Positions 11,118 to 22,560 of a stretch of 64,000 nt of DNA are shown one piece after another. This DNA comes from Stictocephala bisonia (Eukaryota; Arthropoda; Insecta; Hemiptera; Membracidae): positions 62,001 to 126,000 of the forward strand of contig JAQJVL010001214.1 of the NCBI GenBank assembly GCA_035578905.1, given 5' to 3'. Position 1 is the stretch's first letter, and the number at the start of each line of letters is the position of its first letter. The position numbers and the translations under genes are program-made. The notes below the pieces were generated by a model. That model did not search any database. It was not told the DNA's origin and saw only the letters and a list, made by a program, of their open reading frames with translations.

Positions 11118-12202
11118 CAGTAGAATCTCGGTTATCCGAACCCCAATTAACCGAACCTACAGGTTAACCGAGCTAGTCATCAGACAATGAAAAATAAACA
11201 TAAAGCTATTAATAAAAGGAAAACTATAGCGTAACACTTCATATAATCGTTTGACAAGTAATTAGTGTCTCTATTGGCTGTTGGTACTAGGTTAAGGCGC
11301 TGCGGAGCCGTCGTGAGACGTATTTATGACATTGTATCCTACTATAGGAATAATTTTCTCACCCATTTGCATCCACTCATGTTGTCACATCACTACCTGA
11401 CACAATCGGTTTAGTCAACTGCTCTCGCACTAAATGTCGTTGTTTTAGTGTGTTGACTTTCGTGATTTTACAATACATTATTGGATATATCGTCATACTT
11501 TATTGTTGTTACTGTTATTGTTCAATATTTTATTCAAGTGTTTTGATATGAGTGGTAAATGGTTGACAGTTGCTTATAATGAAATTGAAATGATGAATCA
11601 ATCAGTGTTTACGTCACCAATTTGTACGACAAATGTGGTATTGATACGATAATTTTGTTCCCTTAAGATGGTGAATGGTTCCCTGTACTATTAAGAGAGT
11701 AATGCAAATTGCGTTAAATGACAGGATAAATACGATAATTTCGTTCTGTAATCAGGCTGAATGGTACTCTGCACTTAAAACCAAGACGCAAATACTATCT
11801 TGGATAGATGAAATGAATATGAGAGGTTTCGATGTCAACAAATGTAATGTTAGAGGAAATTGCCCATCCACAATGTGCCTTTGGACATTACATTAGATAT
11901 TTACTATTAAATTCTATTATTGTAGTTTTTTACCGACTATTGTAGAGTTTTAAAATGGAATACTTATTCCCAACTTCTTGTCATCCTACAGTAATACAAC
12001 TTTTAACAGAAATAACTGTATAATTTTTTACAGGACTGTAACTACATTAATTTACACAATTTTGCGTTTTTTCTTGTAATAAACTAGTTTTGTACTTTTT
12101 TCATGGTTTTTACGTTATTTTACCTTAACCTCCGTATTATCCGAGTTTTTACGTATCCGAGGTGGTCCCGGTCCCAATTACCTCGGATAAACGAGAGTAC
12201 TG
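11118..12202 (+). mobile_element. pogo-like element, copy 2, inside the piggyBac
   Basis: Inverted ends CAGTAGAATCTCGGTTATCC and (reverse complement, right) CAGTACTCTCGTTTATCC are flanked by TA on each side (11116-11117, 12203-12204). The element is 1085 bp and no intact transposase is visible. It interrupts the piggyBac transposase between FIHV and LQM, and removal restores that frame. Copies lie at 1-574 and 56666-60116. The pogo/Tigger assignment is inferred from the TA duplication and end sequence. Confidence 0.88.
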
Positions 12203-12204
12203 TA

Positions 12205-12546
12205 CATGGATGAAGATTTTTTTGTACCACCACAGGGTTTTCCTCTTGCATGGGTAGTACAATAACAATTGGTTTGATCTGTCAATCTCCTTCATGTGGG
12301 CATTGTATTGGACAATGGATAATGTCTTTTGCACCTCCTGACTCTTTGGTTTACGACAGTGACCATTTCGTTTTCATATTCACTGGACAAATATGTCACG
12401 ATCCTCTTGTCCTTCCATTTTCCGATCATGACACCTTCAGCGTATCCTGCAGTTGTTTCTCCTTTGTTTAGCACTGCTTTCATCATGTCTTCAGGATTGA
12501 ACTATCTGGTCTCAATGTTCCTGTAAAGTATTTCTGTTCTGACAGC
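12205..12546 (-). pseudogene. piggyBac transposase, middle piece
   Basis: On the minus strand this reads (FLL)LSEQKYFTGTLRP, then an AEGVMIGKWKDKRIVTYLS block, VQYNAHMKEIDRSNQLL and LWWYKKIFIHV. These are hallmark blocks of the piggyBac catalytic core, including the third catalytic-site Asp region (M-K-x-[IV]-D-R). A frameshift separates the blocks before and after about 12330. Its upstream continuation is at 19153, beyond the 12551-19148 insertion. Confidence 0.87.
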
Positions 12547-12934
12547 AGCAGGGTCATTCCATATCAAGTGATCAAAATAAAAAAAAATTCTCTTGTGTTT
12601 TTCTTTTTTAATAATTTTTGGTTTAATGAACTATCATATGAAACACAATTAAAATATAGAAGAAGATAGTTTTTATCTCATTTGGTTTTTCCAAAGTTCT
12701 GTTTCAAAGTTTAAAAAAATGTGTTTTTGCGCATGTATGGAATTACGTTTTATTTAATATATCTGGCTAGAATTAGGACAGAGGGCTAAAATAAAAACAC
12801 TTCTTTTCAGAATCAAATTAGCTTTAATTTGATATACAACATGACAGTATTTCAAGAACTTAAATTTGTTGTCCCCCCCAACTCAAAATTTTAAACGAAT
12901 TTCAAAAAACATATGATTGAAAATTTTTAAAACT

Positions 12935-15405
12935 ACTACAATTTGCTTGGTGACATCTTAGCGGCCTTTAATATAAATATAACTATAGAAACTCCGACCC
13001 GCATAGCTGCAACTTCTACAACTCAACTTGACTATATCATAACTAATTTTGATAAAAGCTTTTATAACTGTGGTGTGCTGCCCCCCTTGTTATCTGACCA
13101 CCATGCATTGTTTTTGGACCTATTTACGGAACAATTGGTTAAGTGTAGCACTAGTAGAAAGGAGAAAAGGAAAATAAATGACACATATTAAAACTTTTAA
13201 TTATAATTTAAATAAAAGCAGGTGGTTGCCTCAAAATGACTTTGTTTCTCTAGATCAACAATTTGATAGTTTTTATGAGGACTTTGTTTACTATTTTGAT
13301 GTAAGCTTTCCCAAGATAATTCTTAAAAATAAGCAGGAATCTCAATCTAAATGGATCTCCGCAGAAGTGATTAATTCTCAAAATAACCTAAAAGAATTAT
13401 ATTGGCAATCTAGAAACCTACCAAACAACCACCAACATAGAACCAACTAATTAAAGCCAAGGGCGATCATAAATATCTCGTAGAGCATTCAAAAAAAACA
13501 TTTTACCAAAATAAACTTACTCACGCTAAAAACGTCAGCAAAGAGTCCTGGAGTATTGTTAAAACCATTTCGAATAATAAGGAAAAAGACCAGAGTAAAA
13601 CTTGTTCTAACCTAACACTAGAAATCAATGGCAACATAGTGTCCAACCCTACTGATGTGGCCAGTGCATTTAATACATACTTTGTGGAAGAGGTCCTTAG
13701 GTTGTCCAATACCAGTCTAACTCCTAATGAGGAAGAAATTGTGGACATTCCTTATGAGTTTTCTTATCTCGAGCCCACTAATGAAGGAGAGGTTAGAAGT
13801 GTTCTAAAAAAATTAAGTAATAAGCATAGTTCTGGAATAGATGAAATACCTTGTAGCCTGTTGCACAGTTGTACTGATAGCATTGTTGCCTCCTTGGTCC
13901 ATGTTGTTAATAAATCATTTAGCAGCGGCAAATTTCCAAGTCGTATTAAAACCTCTAAAGTGGTGCCTATACCGAAAAACAAGGATGTAAATTGCATACA
14001 AAATTATAGACCCATTGCGGTCCATTCCATATTTTCCAAAATATTTGAACTACTCTTTCTAAATAGACTATTGCCTTACCTTGATACAAATTCCTTGCTA
14101 ACTGACAAACAATTCGGCTTCCGACAGGACCACTCTACTATTGATGCAGTTTTTGAACTCCTATCAGCAGTATTTGACAGATTAGACGAAGTGGGAGAAA
14201 CCCTTTTTATATTCTATGACATGACAAAGGCCTTCGACCTCCTTTCACATGACAGATTACTTCATAAATTAAGGCAACTTGGAATAAAAAATGAACCACT
14301 AAACTGGATTAAAACCTACCTTGAAAATAGAAATCAAATAGTTACAATTAAATACACTGATAATTATGGCATAACCAAAATTTATAAATCAAATTTATCA
14401 CCACCTATCAACACAGGAGTCCCACAAGGTAGCAATCTGGGTCCTGTTCTTTTCTTACTATATGTGAATGATATTAACCTAAACATCTCTGTCGGCCAGA
14501 CCTGGCTTTTTGCAGACGACATAAGTCACCTGATTACAGGAGCTGATATTGAGGACCTAAGGTTGAATGCTCAGCAGGGCATAACAGAAATGGACAATTG
14601 GTGTTCACAAAATAAATTAATATTGAATAGTAATAAAACTAACGCCCTACTTTTTCATAATAGAAAAAACCAGACAGTTTGCCACTGATTAGAATTAATA
14701 ACAGTAGCCTAAAATTTAACGAAACGGCAAAGTATCTTGGCATCCACTTAAGCGATGATCTAAGATGGGACCAACAAATTAAAATAATGTCAGAGAGGTT
14801 AACCTCAGTCTGTTATTTAGTCCTTAGGCTGAAACATGTCGTGGATCAAGAATTATTAATGAAAGTTTATTACGGCTGTTTTCACAGTATCATGGATTAT
14901 GGCATTGTACTCTGGGGAGGTAGCCCCTTGGCCGACAGGATATTCCTTCTACAAAAGAGAATCGTGCGCATCATCGGCAATGAGCAATTTCTAGCACATT
15001 GTAAGCCGTTATTTCAAAATTTAAAATTTTACCTCTTCCTAGCCTATTTATACTTGAATCAGCTCTCATGGTCAGAAAAAAACCGTCTTTCTTTCCAAAA
15101 AACACCCAGTACCACCATTACTCCACTAGAAATTCAGGAAAACTCCACGTCCATCAATCAAATTCCAGTTTATCTAAATTTGGTGTAAAAAAATATTGTT
15201 TAAAAATTTACAACAAACTGCCTCAAGATGTTACAAATATAGAAAACTTTGATAAATTCAAGTATACTCTGAAACAACTACTCTTAACCAAAGCCTACTA
15301 CAACATGGCCGAGTTCATGGAAGAGTAAAAGGCCATCTATTATGACAACCACGATGCGCATGCATTTCCAGTGGGCTACCTACAAGTATACAAGTAAGTA
15401 TACAA
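12935..15405 (+). mobile_element. CR1/jockey-like LINE, 5'-truncated, inside the long TIR
   Basis: The insertion splits the left long inverted repeat: matching to the right arm stops near 12934 and resumes near 15406. It carries the end of an endonuclease, a complete RT domain and a C-terminal region, and finishes in a short ACAAGTATACAAGTA-type repeat rather than a poly-A tail. No clear target duplication was found. Confidence 0.8.
12943..15328 (+). pseudogene. LINE ORF2: endonuclease end, reverse transcriptase, C-terminus
   Basis: The coding region is spread over several frames. 12943-13191 holds an AP-endonuclease end with TQLDYIITNF and SDHHALFLDL, the conserved S-D-H. 13178-13640 is the linker. 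13639-14688 is a 349-residue RT stretch with motif A (FIFYDMTKAFDLLSHD), motif B (TGVPQGSNLGPVLFLLYVND) and motif C (WLFADDISHL). 14679-15188 and 15068-15328 hold the region after the RT (KYLGIHLSDDLRWDQQI and IMDYGIVLWGGS). The catalytic Asp residues of motifs A and C are intact, so decay is recent, but at least three frameshifts prevent a functional ORF2. The start of the element, including ORF1, is missing. Confidence 0.9.
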
Positions 15406-15956
15406 GTATACTATGAATTCCTAATGTCATTATTAATTTGTATACAAAATATCAATTTGGGATCTCAATGGGATCATATTAAAATAAATTAATATACATA
15501 AGCTTGTAATGGAAACTGACACCTCACAGGTGGTTATAATATATGGGCCGACATTGATTTAATCAAAAAATGTTTATAAATTATTTCATAACTAATAATG
15601 GACAAAAACTGTCCACAAATTCTTCCAGTCTTGCAAAATGTCTCGAATGTACATCTGTCTACGGAAACTCATTGTTTGTCTGTGAAAAAGAAATACAATG
15701 AGAGTGTAATCTTTTTAGTAGTTTGAACTTGAGTTTGCAATGATAGTATTGAGGGTCTGAGTGGTTGGAACGTGTATGTGCAATGTAAGTGTTATTCGAG
15801 TGTTTGAACATGAGTGTGAGTGTGCAGTGATAGTGAAATTTCTTCAGCTCCTTAATTTTACATGTCTTCATAATGTTTTTTTAGTTTCATAATGTTCTTT
15901 AGTTCATGTTATAAAATGTCATTTCCTCTTCAAAGTGTTTCAGAAGTATTTATTTT

Positions 15957-16302
15957 AGAAATAATACTGGTTAAATTACCTTTTTTTCCTGTCAACAGTT
16001 CTTCAAACATAATCTGCTATGTACATTTCGAAGCATAGAGCTTCATCATCAGGCTTTCCAAAAACGTCACTATTTACATTACACTAAAAACATTAAAAAC
16101 ATTTAAAATATTTAAACATTTAAAATAGCACATTAACATAACATTAAATGTTTAAATATTTTTAATGTTTTTAGTGTAATGTAAATAGTGACGTTTTTGG
16201 AAAGCCTGATGATGAAGCTCTATGCTTCGAAATGTACATAGCAGATTATGTTTGAAGAACTGTTGACAGGAAAAAAAAGGTAATTTAACCAGTATTATTT
16301 CT
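15957..16302. mobile_element. Palindromic foldback MITE
   Basis: Two nearly perfect inverted arms of roughly 150 bp surround an AT-rich centre of about 45 bp. The outer tips are AGAAATAATACTGGTTAAAT and its complement, and inner shared words include TTCGAAGCATAGAGCTTCAT. No coding capacity. It sits inside the long-TIR transposon, and arm identity suggests it is young. Confidence 0.9.
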
Positions 16303-16339
16303 ATAATATAACAGTTCTGGAGGCTAATAAAACAAAATG

Positions 16340-16668
16340 AATAAATTTCTTTTAGTTTTGAAACTTCTGGACATTTTTCACATTTGTTTAGTTAGCAGTC
16401 AGTGGTATTTTCTTGGCATATTATTTGTGACATACATTGTTTATAATCACCAGGATCAGTAGCTCCATCAATCTTCACTTCTTTTAGCTTTCCACTGACA
16501 ATCATTAATTTTGCATTCTGGTACATTGTGCATACGCAAACCGAGTGGATTTCATTTCCCCCAGCTAAGATACAATTTTTTGGTCTTAATTTAGCAAACT
16601 TTGAAAACCGAATTTTTTGCAGCTGATTCAGTTTTTTTTAAATAGTTCATAACATTCTTTTAAATTCA
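16340..16668 (-). pseudogene. Transposase of the long-TIR element, downstream piece
   Basis: The minus strand reads MNLKECYELFKK, then after a frameshift FSKFAKLRPKNCILAG, HSVCVCTMYQNAKLMI and GATDPGDYKQC. The phrase H-S-V-C-V-C-T-x-[HY]-Q-N is a block I recall from a widespread group of animal transposon proteins. It follows directly on KRLVL of the piece at 17271 when the TTAA MITE is removed. The 3' end of the gene is not clear, and no complete catalytic triad can be traced. Confidence 0.6.
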
Positions 16669-16672
16669 TTAA

Positions 16673-17266
16673 GGCGGTTCGGCCGGATTTAGGGACAACT
16701 GAATTTCGCTTGAAGTGCTGACTGTACGTCTGACCGTGATCTACTCATACACAGAAACTCCACCTCTCCCCCTTCCCTGGGATGGGTGGCGTATAATTGC
16801 GGAAGTCGTTTAGGTGTGATCCTGCGGGTGATGTGTCTCGCTCTACGTGTACGTAGTGATTGGATTATAATGTGGGTAAATGTACAACCAAAAGTTGAGT
16901 ATATAAAGTTAGTAAATTTTTTAAATTGTTTGATATCAAAAAGCATAAGTTGCCAAACACGACATGGTATTTCTCATCGTAATAAAATAAAAGCAAACAT
17001 ATAACATTAATTATTTAAAATCAAATTTACTCATTTTTAAAATAACTGATGAGCAAGACCAATCCTGTGAGGGTCTGTTTTTTAAATTTGGAAATAGTTG
17101 AGAAAATAGTTTCTTAATTCTGTTTGTACCGAGAAAGCTCAAATTCGTATCTTTGAGGTGATGTATTTATAACTATAAACATAATTTTAATGAAAGAACT
17201 ACTTGGGAGATGTTTAATAGCGGATATAAAGTAATTGAAATCGAAATTTTTTTTGACCAAACAGCC
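16673..17266. mobile_element. TTAA MITE, family C, inside the long-TIR transposase
   Basis: Flanked by TTAA at 16669-16672 and 17267-17270. Inverted ends are GGCGGTTCGGCC and (reverse complement, right) GGCTGTTTGGTC. It is 594 bp and non-coding. Removing it with one TTAA rejoins KRLVL to MNLKECYELF in one frame, which fixes both borders. Confidence 0.85.
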
Positions 17267-17270
17267 TTAA

Positions 17271-17930
17271 AACCAGTCTCTTTCGCACATGTTCCTTCTT
17301 TCCATTTACTTTCATTGCTGCAACATCTTTCTTGCCTGGCATAATTCGACTCACGTCATCCGAGTTGTAAAACTCTTTGACTTTATCTGCTACATATAAG
17401 GTTTTTCCTGGCTTTGGATCTGGACATGACAGTATTCCCTTTTTGTCAACTTGCAATTTAGTTTTTCTGGCCATCCTGTTACTGACACCAAATTCAATTT
17501 AAATTTTTGTACTATCCAACTTTTAGGTAATGTTGTAAGAGTCAAGAACTTTTTAATTTTTTGTAGTGTTCTGGAATGTTTCTTTCAATTGCATAATCAT
17601 TTTCGAATCTGGGTTAACTTGCTCTTTATTCTCATAGAAGCCTGTATTACCGACCAACTCGTTAGTGAGCTTTTTATTGACTTTTTCCAGTTTATTTCTA
17701 TAGTCACCAGGTGAATGAATGCAACCTTTTATTTGTAATAGGTGATTCTTCAATATTTGAAAGTGATTTGTTTAAATACTCTAATGATAAATCAGGTCGG
17801 TAAAGTTTGTCCAAATTCTATTTTGGAAGATGATGGTTCATCCAACTCAACAGAATCTGGCTGATTTTTTCTCTTAATAGCTGCTTACGACAGCTGTCAC
17901 AAATTTTCATCCAAGGCTTTTCACTATTTA
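17271..17930 (-). pseudogene. Transposase of the long-TIR element, upstream piece
   Basis: From the 5' side on the minus strand: a Cys pair ICDSCRKQL near 17900, then IKRLHSFTW-type and KVNKKLTNELVG segments, then ARKTKLQVDKKGILSCPDPKPGK and FYNSDDVSRIMPGKKDVAA, ending KEHVRKRLVL at the MITE. The K-G-I-L-S-x-P and M-P-G-K-K-D blocks occur in the same transposon protein group as the downstream piece. Several frame changes break it. Function as transposase is inferred from position between long terminal inverted repeats. Confidence 0.6.
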
Positions 17931-17949
17931 CGTTTATTTTCTCACTATT

Positions 17950-18690
17950 CACTATTAAGCTTCACTATTTATTTCAAACATCCTTACTTGTACTAACTGG
18001 TTTCAGACTTTTATAACACTGTAATTACTTTTTCCAAAATGGATTACAACAATAAATTGTTGTAAACCCTGTACCAGATTGTTTTGTGTTTTTTCCATCT
18101 CAAGTCTGGCATTAATTAACAACTAATTAATTTATTAACTAATTAAAAACTAAAACTGTAAAAAGTATTCTTAACTTTCAAAATCACAAATCACCTCTTA
18201 CTAGTGCAGCTAAGAATATACTGACTGGACTGTAGGTGACTGAAGTACAAATTGGATGGCAAAGATTTGGATGGTCTCTACTTGTTATGTTCATGTGGAG
18301 ACATGACAAGAGGTCAGTCTCTCACAACTCCCCCCCCCCTCTGATTCATCACATATTGTTCTGTCACCAAGGAAATATATATTAGGCCTATTTATATTAT
18401 TATTATTGTTATATAAACTACTTTTCCGTGGTTCTGAAACCTATTTTCCAAATAAAATTAGTTTGTTTTAAAAGAACTAACTAAAAAGAATTTTGTATAT
18501 TATGGTATGTTTTATTTTTTATCAGTGGTTGATGAGCAGAAGTAATAATATTGCTGTAAACAGGTAGTGATTTTATACTGCTATAAACTGTTATTTTGCT
18601 TTTCATAAACTTTTCATTTTGATCAAGTCCTTTCAAAGCCAAGTTTGAACTAAATAATCTTGAAAATGTCTGTGTTTCAATACAAACATT
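17950..18690. other. Internal non-coding part of the long-TIR transposon
   Basis: AT-rich with a C run near 18330 and no conserved frame. It links the transposase remnant to the right long inverted repeat (18690-19148). Confidence 0.5.
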
Positions 18691-19152
18691 TTAAGGTTTG
18701 TGCGTGATCCCATTAAGATCTCAAATTAAAATTTTGTACACAACTTAGTAATGACATTAGGAATTCATGGTTTTTTCAAACATTTTCAAACGTGTGTTTT
18801 TTGGAATTCACAGTCAAAATTTTGAGTTGGAGGATGAAAAATTTAAGTACTTGAAATATTGTCGTGTTGTATAATAAATTAAAGCTAATTTAATTCTGTA
18901 AAACATAATTTTTATTTTAACTCTATCTTGATTCTAGCCAGAGATATTAAATAAAACATAAACCCATATATGCGCAAAAACACATTTTTTTTAACTTTGA
19001 AATTAGATTGTGAAGTAACTAGAAGAGATCAAAATAAAATTTTTTCATATTTAAGTTTCTTTTGCATAGATATATCTAATGTAAAAATATCAATCGTATA
19101 TAAAATGGTGAGGTAATTGAGATTTGATCACTCGATATGGAATGATCCAGCA

Positions 19153-20037
19153 GGAAGGCAAGACTGAAACTATTATAGAAATTGTCCATAAATAGTGCAT
19201 TGCCTTTCCCCAGTTTTCATCTCATAATGTTCATCGACCTTGGTGGTATGTCCTTTGCCTGACAGCTGGCCATCTTTACCTGAGTAGATTAAAAATTCCA
19301 AAGTCAAGCCAAAAGGTTCAGTGAGCGAGTAAAACTGTTAATAGTTGATTGACTGGCAAAACACCAGCCTTCCTCGCCATAAAATCATTGATTCATCTAA
19401 AGACAACTCCATACAGGGATAATACTACTGAGCCATTTTGTTATTGAAATAATCCACAAGAAAATTTACTTTCTCAAAGCGACTAGGAGGTTGCCTGTTG
19501 TGTACATTGCCTGAAGAAAAATGTAAACAACGAAGGATCAGAAGAAACCGATCACGGCTCATTTACTCTCGAAACGCTGACAAATTTAGTAGTCTGTGAG
19601 TTTTCCAATAATCTTGGAGGCGATTTAGCCTGGTCATGCCCGTATGCAACAGCATCCCAGTAAAGGTTTTCAATTCTGCAACGTGAAGATCTTTCCATTT
19701 AGAACACGCGAATGTTCAGTAGTGTTTTAGGTTCACAAAATACTTTCAAAGCGTACTTGTTAGCTTCACGACAAATTCCTTCCAGGAAAACATCGTCCAA
19801 CAACAACAAAAACCAAGTCAAAAAAAAGTCAATTATGGTGTTATTTCCCAGTATTTTTACAGACAAACCTGTGTTTCTAGTGACTGGGAATTGGTGAAAG
19901 CCATTTTTAAATCTTGCCCATGTGGGATCAGCTACGATATCATCAATGTCACTGTCCAAACTGTCACCAAAAGATTCAGTGTTCCTCAATGCGTTATCTT
20001 CACTAGCACTATGGTCATTGTTAAACATGATGTCAAC
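19153..20037 (-). pseudogene. piggyBac transposase, N-terminal piece
   Basis: The minus strand opens with an acidic start (ATG at 20028, MFNNDHSASEDNAL). It continues DPTWARFKNGF, then IDFFLTWFLLLLDDVFLEGI and REANKYAL, the typical entry to the piggyBac transposase domain. Beyond the first stop near 19700 it continues in other frames with LHTGMTRLNRLQDYW, MSRDRFLLILRCLHF, the first catalytic block LDESMILWRGR near 19400, and DNFYNSFSLAFLL at the insertion border. Length and order match the family, and the frame breaks make it inactive. Confidence 0.87.
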
Positions 20038-20346
20038 AATAAAAGTACTACAAACACTAATAAAACAACATTAAACTTTCATACTAGAGGCACTGCATAA
20101 TGCACGGATCCACGTGGAAGGCCACTGAGCCGCGCTAAGAACTGTCGTAATCAAAAACGATCTAGGTGACAATGTTGCGTCAGAACTGCGCTACACGCTC
20201 ACCAAGTAACAACTGTCTCATCCAAAGACTGAGCTCACACTGACTAATACACCACGCCACTGCAACTACACACGGTTCCGCGGGAAGCACCAGTGTGGCA
20301 CGCTGTCTACCACACGGATCCGCGTGGTTAGCAGTGAATGTGTTAA

Positions 20347-21545
20347 ATAAATTTGGAGCAAGTTCGGACCCCTGTGGCAGACCATCCTTCAGCTGTCTAA
20401 AAGAGCTTTCTTCACAACCTTTATAAACTTTTATTAGCCTGGCCCTAAGATTTGACTCTAGAAGTCGTAAAAGAAAGGGACAGGGAAGGAGGCTGTACAA
20501 CTATAAAAACAAACCTTTGCTCCATACGCTGCATATGTCCAGTTCCATACGACTGGATAGTACACATACAGTGGTAATAACCCACCCGCCCGCCCATTCA
20601 CGTACAGTGGCATTGACCCACCCGCCCGCCCATACACGTACAGTGGTAATAACCCACCCCGCCCATACACGTACGTGGTAATAAAATATACACGTACAGT
20701 GGTAATAAAATACACGTACAGTGGCAATAACCCACCCGCCCGCCCATACACGTACAGTGGTAATAACCCACCCGACCGCCCATACACGTACAGTGGCATT
20801 GACCCGCCCATACACGTACAGTGGTAATAACCCATCCACCTGCCCATACAAGTACAGTGGTAATAACCCACCTGCCCGCCCATACACGTACAGTGGTATT
20901 AACCCACCCGCCCGCCCATACATGTACAGTGGTATTGACCCACCCGCCCGGCCATACACGTTCAGTGGTAATAAGCTGCTGTGAAATCATCAAAAGTTGC
21001 AGATGTTTTCAGCTTGTTTTCAAACCCATTCTCAATCAATTATGTCAGAGCCAGGATCTGGTCACAACTTCAGCCAGGGCAAAAGAACAATAGGATCAAT
21101 AATGGTTCATATTCTGTTATATAACAGTCTTTCCAGCAACTTATAACAAACACTAAGAAGAGATATAGGGCATTAACTTTCCACTCGTTCAGGGTCTTTG
21201 CCAGGCTTCAGAACATTTACTACTTTTGAACGCTTTTGGCAAATTGCCTGTAGCTAGTATTTTATTGTAGGCAGTTTGAAGCCATTGTTTCACATCGCTA
21301 CCAGTATGCATAAGAAATTTCGGAAAGATACCGTCAAGACCGGCTACTTTCCCTGCTGGTATAACGGAAATCCTCCCATATATCTCTTCCTCTGTGAAAT
21401 TTCTGGAGACTTGCAGGGGTGCCAGTTGGCTCTTTTTAATTTCATTTAGCTTGTAAATCACATGTTTATCAGAAGGATGGCGGGCTGACTTTGATAAGCT
21501 GACTATCCGTTTAGCTATATTAGCAGCCTTTGGGTGGAGCACTTC
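20347..21545 (-). pseudogene. LINE reverse transcriptase, 5' piece, with minisatellite in motif A
   Basis: The minus strand shows the RT entry EEEIYGRISVIPAGKVAGLD, then GLDGIFPKFL and LPKAFKSSK (21540-21190). Motif A (LKTSATF-D-DFTAAY) lies near 21000-20975. After a minisatellite of about 430 bp the frame resumes with ARLIKVYKGCEESSF and motif B, LKDGLPQGSELAPNLF, which runs straight into the TTAA of the piggyBac. The minisatellite begins just after the AAY of motif A, where a jockey RT would read DTVW. Confidence 0.85.
20545..20973. repeat. ~36-bp minisatellite array inside the LINE
   Basis: About a dozen units built from CATACACGTACAGTGG, TAATAACCCAC or CATTGACCCAC, and CCGCCCGCC blocks, with some shortened units. 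The same motif occurs at 1837-2010, 34215-34310, 34505-34865, 47640-47745 and 53135-53235. The open frames over it on both strands are by-products of the repeat. Confidence 0.92.
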
Positions 21546-21899
21546 TCTTTGATTTTGAGATTTACCAGTAGAGAGTTTCCTTAAAAGTGACCACGCTTTT
21601 CTACTGTTATGGGTAAAGTTTATAACTTCATCAGTTTTAACACATTTTTCTCTCTTGGCACTGTCTAGAGATTGCAGCAGCAGATTAGCTGTGTTGGAGT
21701 TTTCAGTGGCATAAAACTCTTTGTAAAGATCATCTGATTCCTCACTCTATCCTGGTATATACTCCTTTCTGTATCCTCTCGCCAGCTTTAGCAATGGACA
21801 AGACGAGACTTGTGAAACGATCGTAATTTCTTATTGTAGGAGGAATGAATCTGATGCTATCATCAAGCCTGGTGGTAAAGGCCTCCCAGTGTGCATTAT

Positions 21900-22560
21900 T
21901 AAAATTCCTTCTAGACCTTGGAAAAGATCAAATTATGGGAATTTGTATTCCCAATGAAATCAGCACTTGGCCTCTGTTGAGAGTGGGAAAAAGCATCAAT
22001 AACTTTCCTATTTGGTTTTAGGCTTGATGACCGTTCACATGAGCAGAAGCTTAAGTTGGGGGAATAATCTTGATACCAACAAGCTGAATTAAAAGTGGCT
22101 GAATATTTATTTAGCATCAGAGATCAATAAAAGGTTGTTAATTTACTATGGAGTCTGTTGAAGTCCCCCGTATATAGGACAGGATGTTCAAAACTTGGCA
22201 AAATCTTATTGTCAGGCCACTGGATTTTGGGAGGTTTATAAACATTTACTATTGTAGTTTCTGACACTTGGATTGCCAAGACAAAGATGTCATTATCACA
22301 TTGTCCGTGTCATTCTTAACCTAAGCTGCAAAACCATACACCCTATGCCCAATGGAATCAACAAGTCTGTATCCAGGAATATTGCCTCTTGCACAGTTGT
22401 ATCTTCGATATGGGTCTCTTGGAGTGCAAGGATATCTACATTGTTTTCTAGAAGGACTCTACTTATGCACTCACTCTTCGCCTTGCTTAAGCCCTCAGCG
22501 TTAAAATAGACTTAATTTAAAACAGAACGTATTATTTTGAAATTAGTTTGGTCCTTAAAA
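21900..22560 (-). pseudogene. LINE AP-type endonuclease domain
   Basis: The minus strand carries YFNAEGLSKAKSECISRVLL, then ENNVDILALQETHIED, the conserved N-terminal endonuclease block with the metal-binding Glu in L-Q-E-T. Further on are YSPNLSFCS and a PSADFIGNT-type segment near 22050-21940. Just upstream, PGSWTVINLGSPSNGSYHTK resembles the linker before the endonuclease in jockey-type ORF2. The region between the endonuclease and RT (21900-21545) reads as broken protein (TVKT, NSRKAWSLLRKLS-like), consistent with the same ORF. Confidence 0.8.

Larger units (their letters stand above)
12551..19148 (-). mobile_element. Long-TIR DNA transposon, Sola-like candidate, in the piggyBac
   Basis: The tips are GGGTCATTCCATATCAAGTG on the left and GGATCATTCCATATCGAGTG as reverse complement on the right. 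Inverted similarity continues inward for about 450 bp (12551-12934 plus 15406-15490 against 18690-19148). A 4-bp direct repeat AGCA (12547-12550 and 19149-19152) flanks it, and removal restores the piggyBac frame. Transposase remnants lie on the minus strand at 17930-16340. A 4-bp duplication fits the Sola superfamily, but that assignment is inference. Nested inside are a LINE, a foldback element and a TTAA MITE. Confidence 0.8.
10416..20342 (-). mobile_element. piggyBac transposon with two further insertions
   Basis: The element is bounded by TTAA at 10412-10415 and 20343-20346, and its removal rejoins the LINE RT frame. The right tip (reverse complement CACATTCACTGCTAACC) and left tip (CAAAATGACTGCTGCTG) are diverged inverted repeats. 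The transposase lies on the minus strand in three pieces: 20037-19153, 12546-12205 and 11115-10760. They are separated by a 6.6-kb insertion (12551-19148) and a 1.1-kb pogo-like insertion (11118-12202). With both removed the piggyBac would be about 2.2 kb, a normal size. Confidence 0.88.

Noticed and set aside
20458..21093. Several overlapping frames of 87-152 codons on both strands
   Set aside because: Translation of the ~36-bp minisatellite, plus LINE remnants at the edges.
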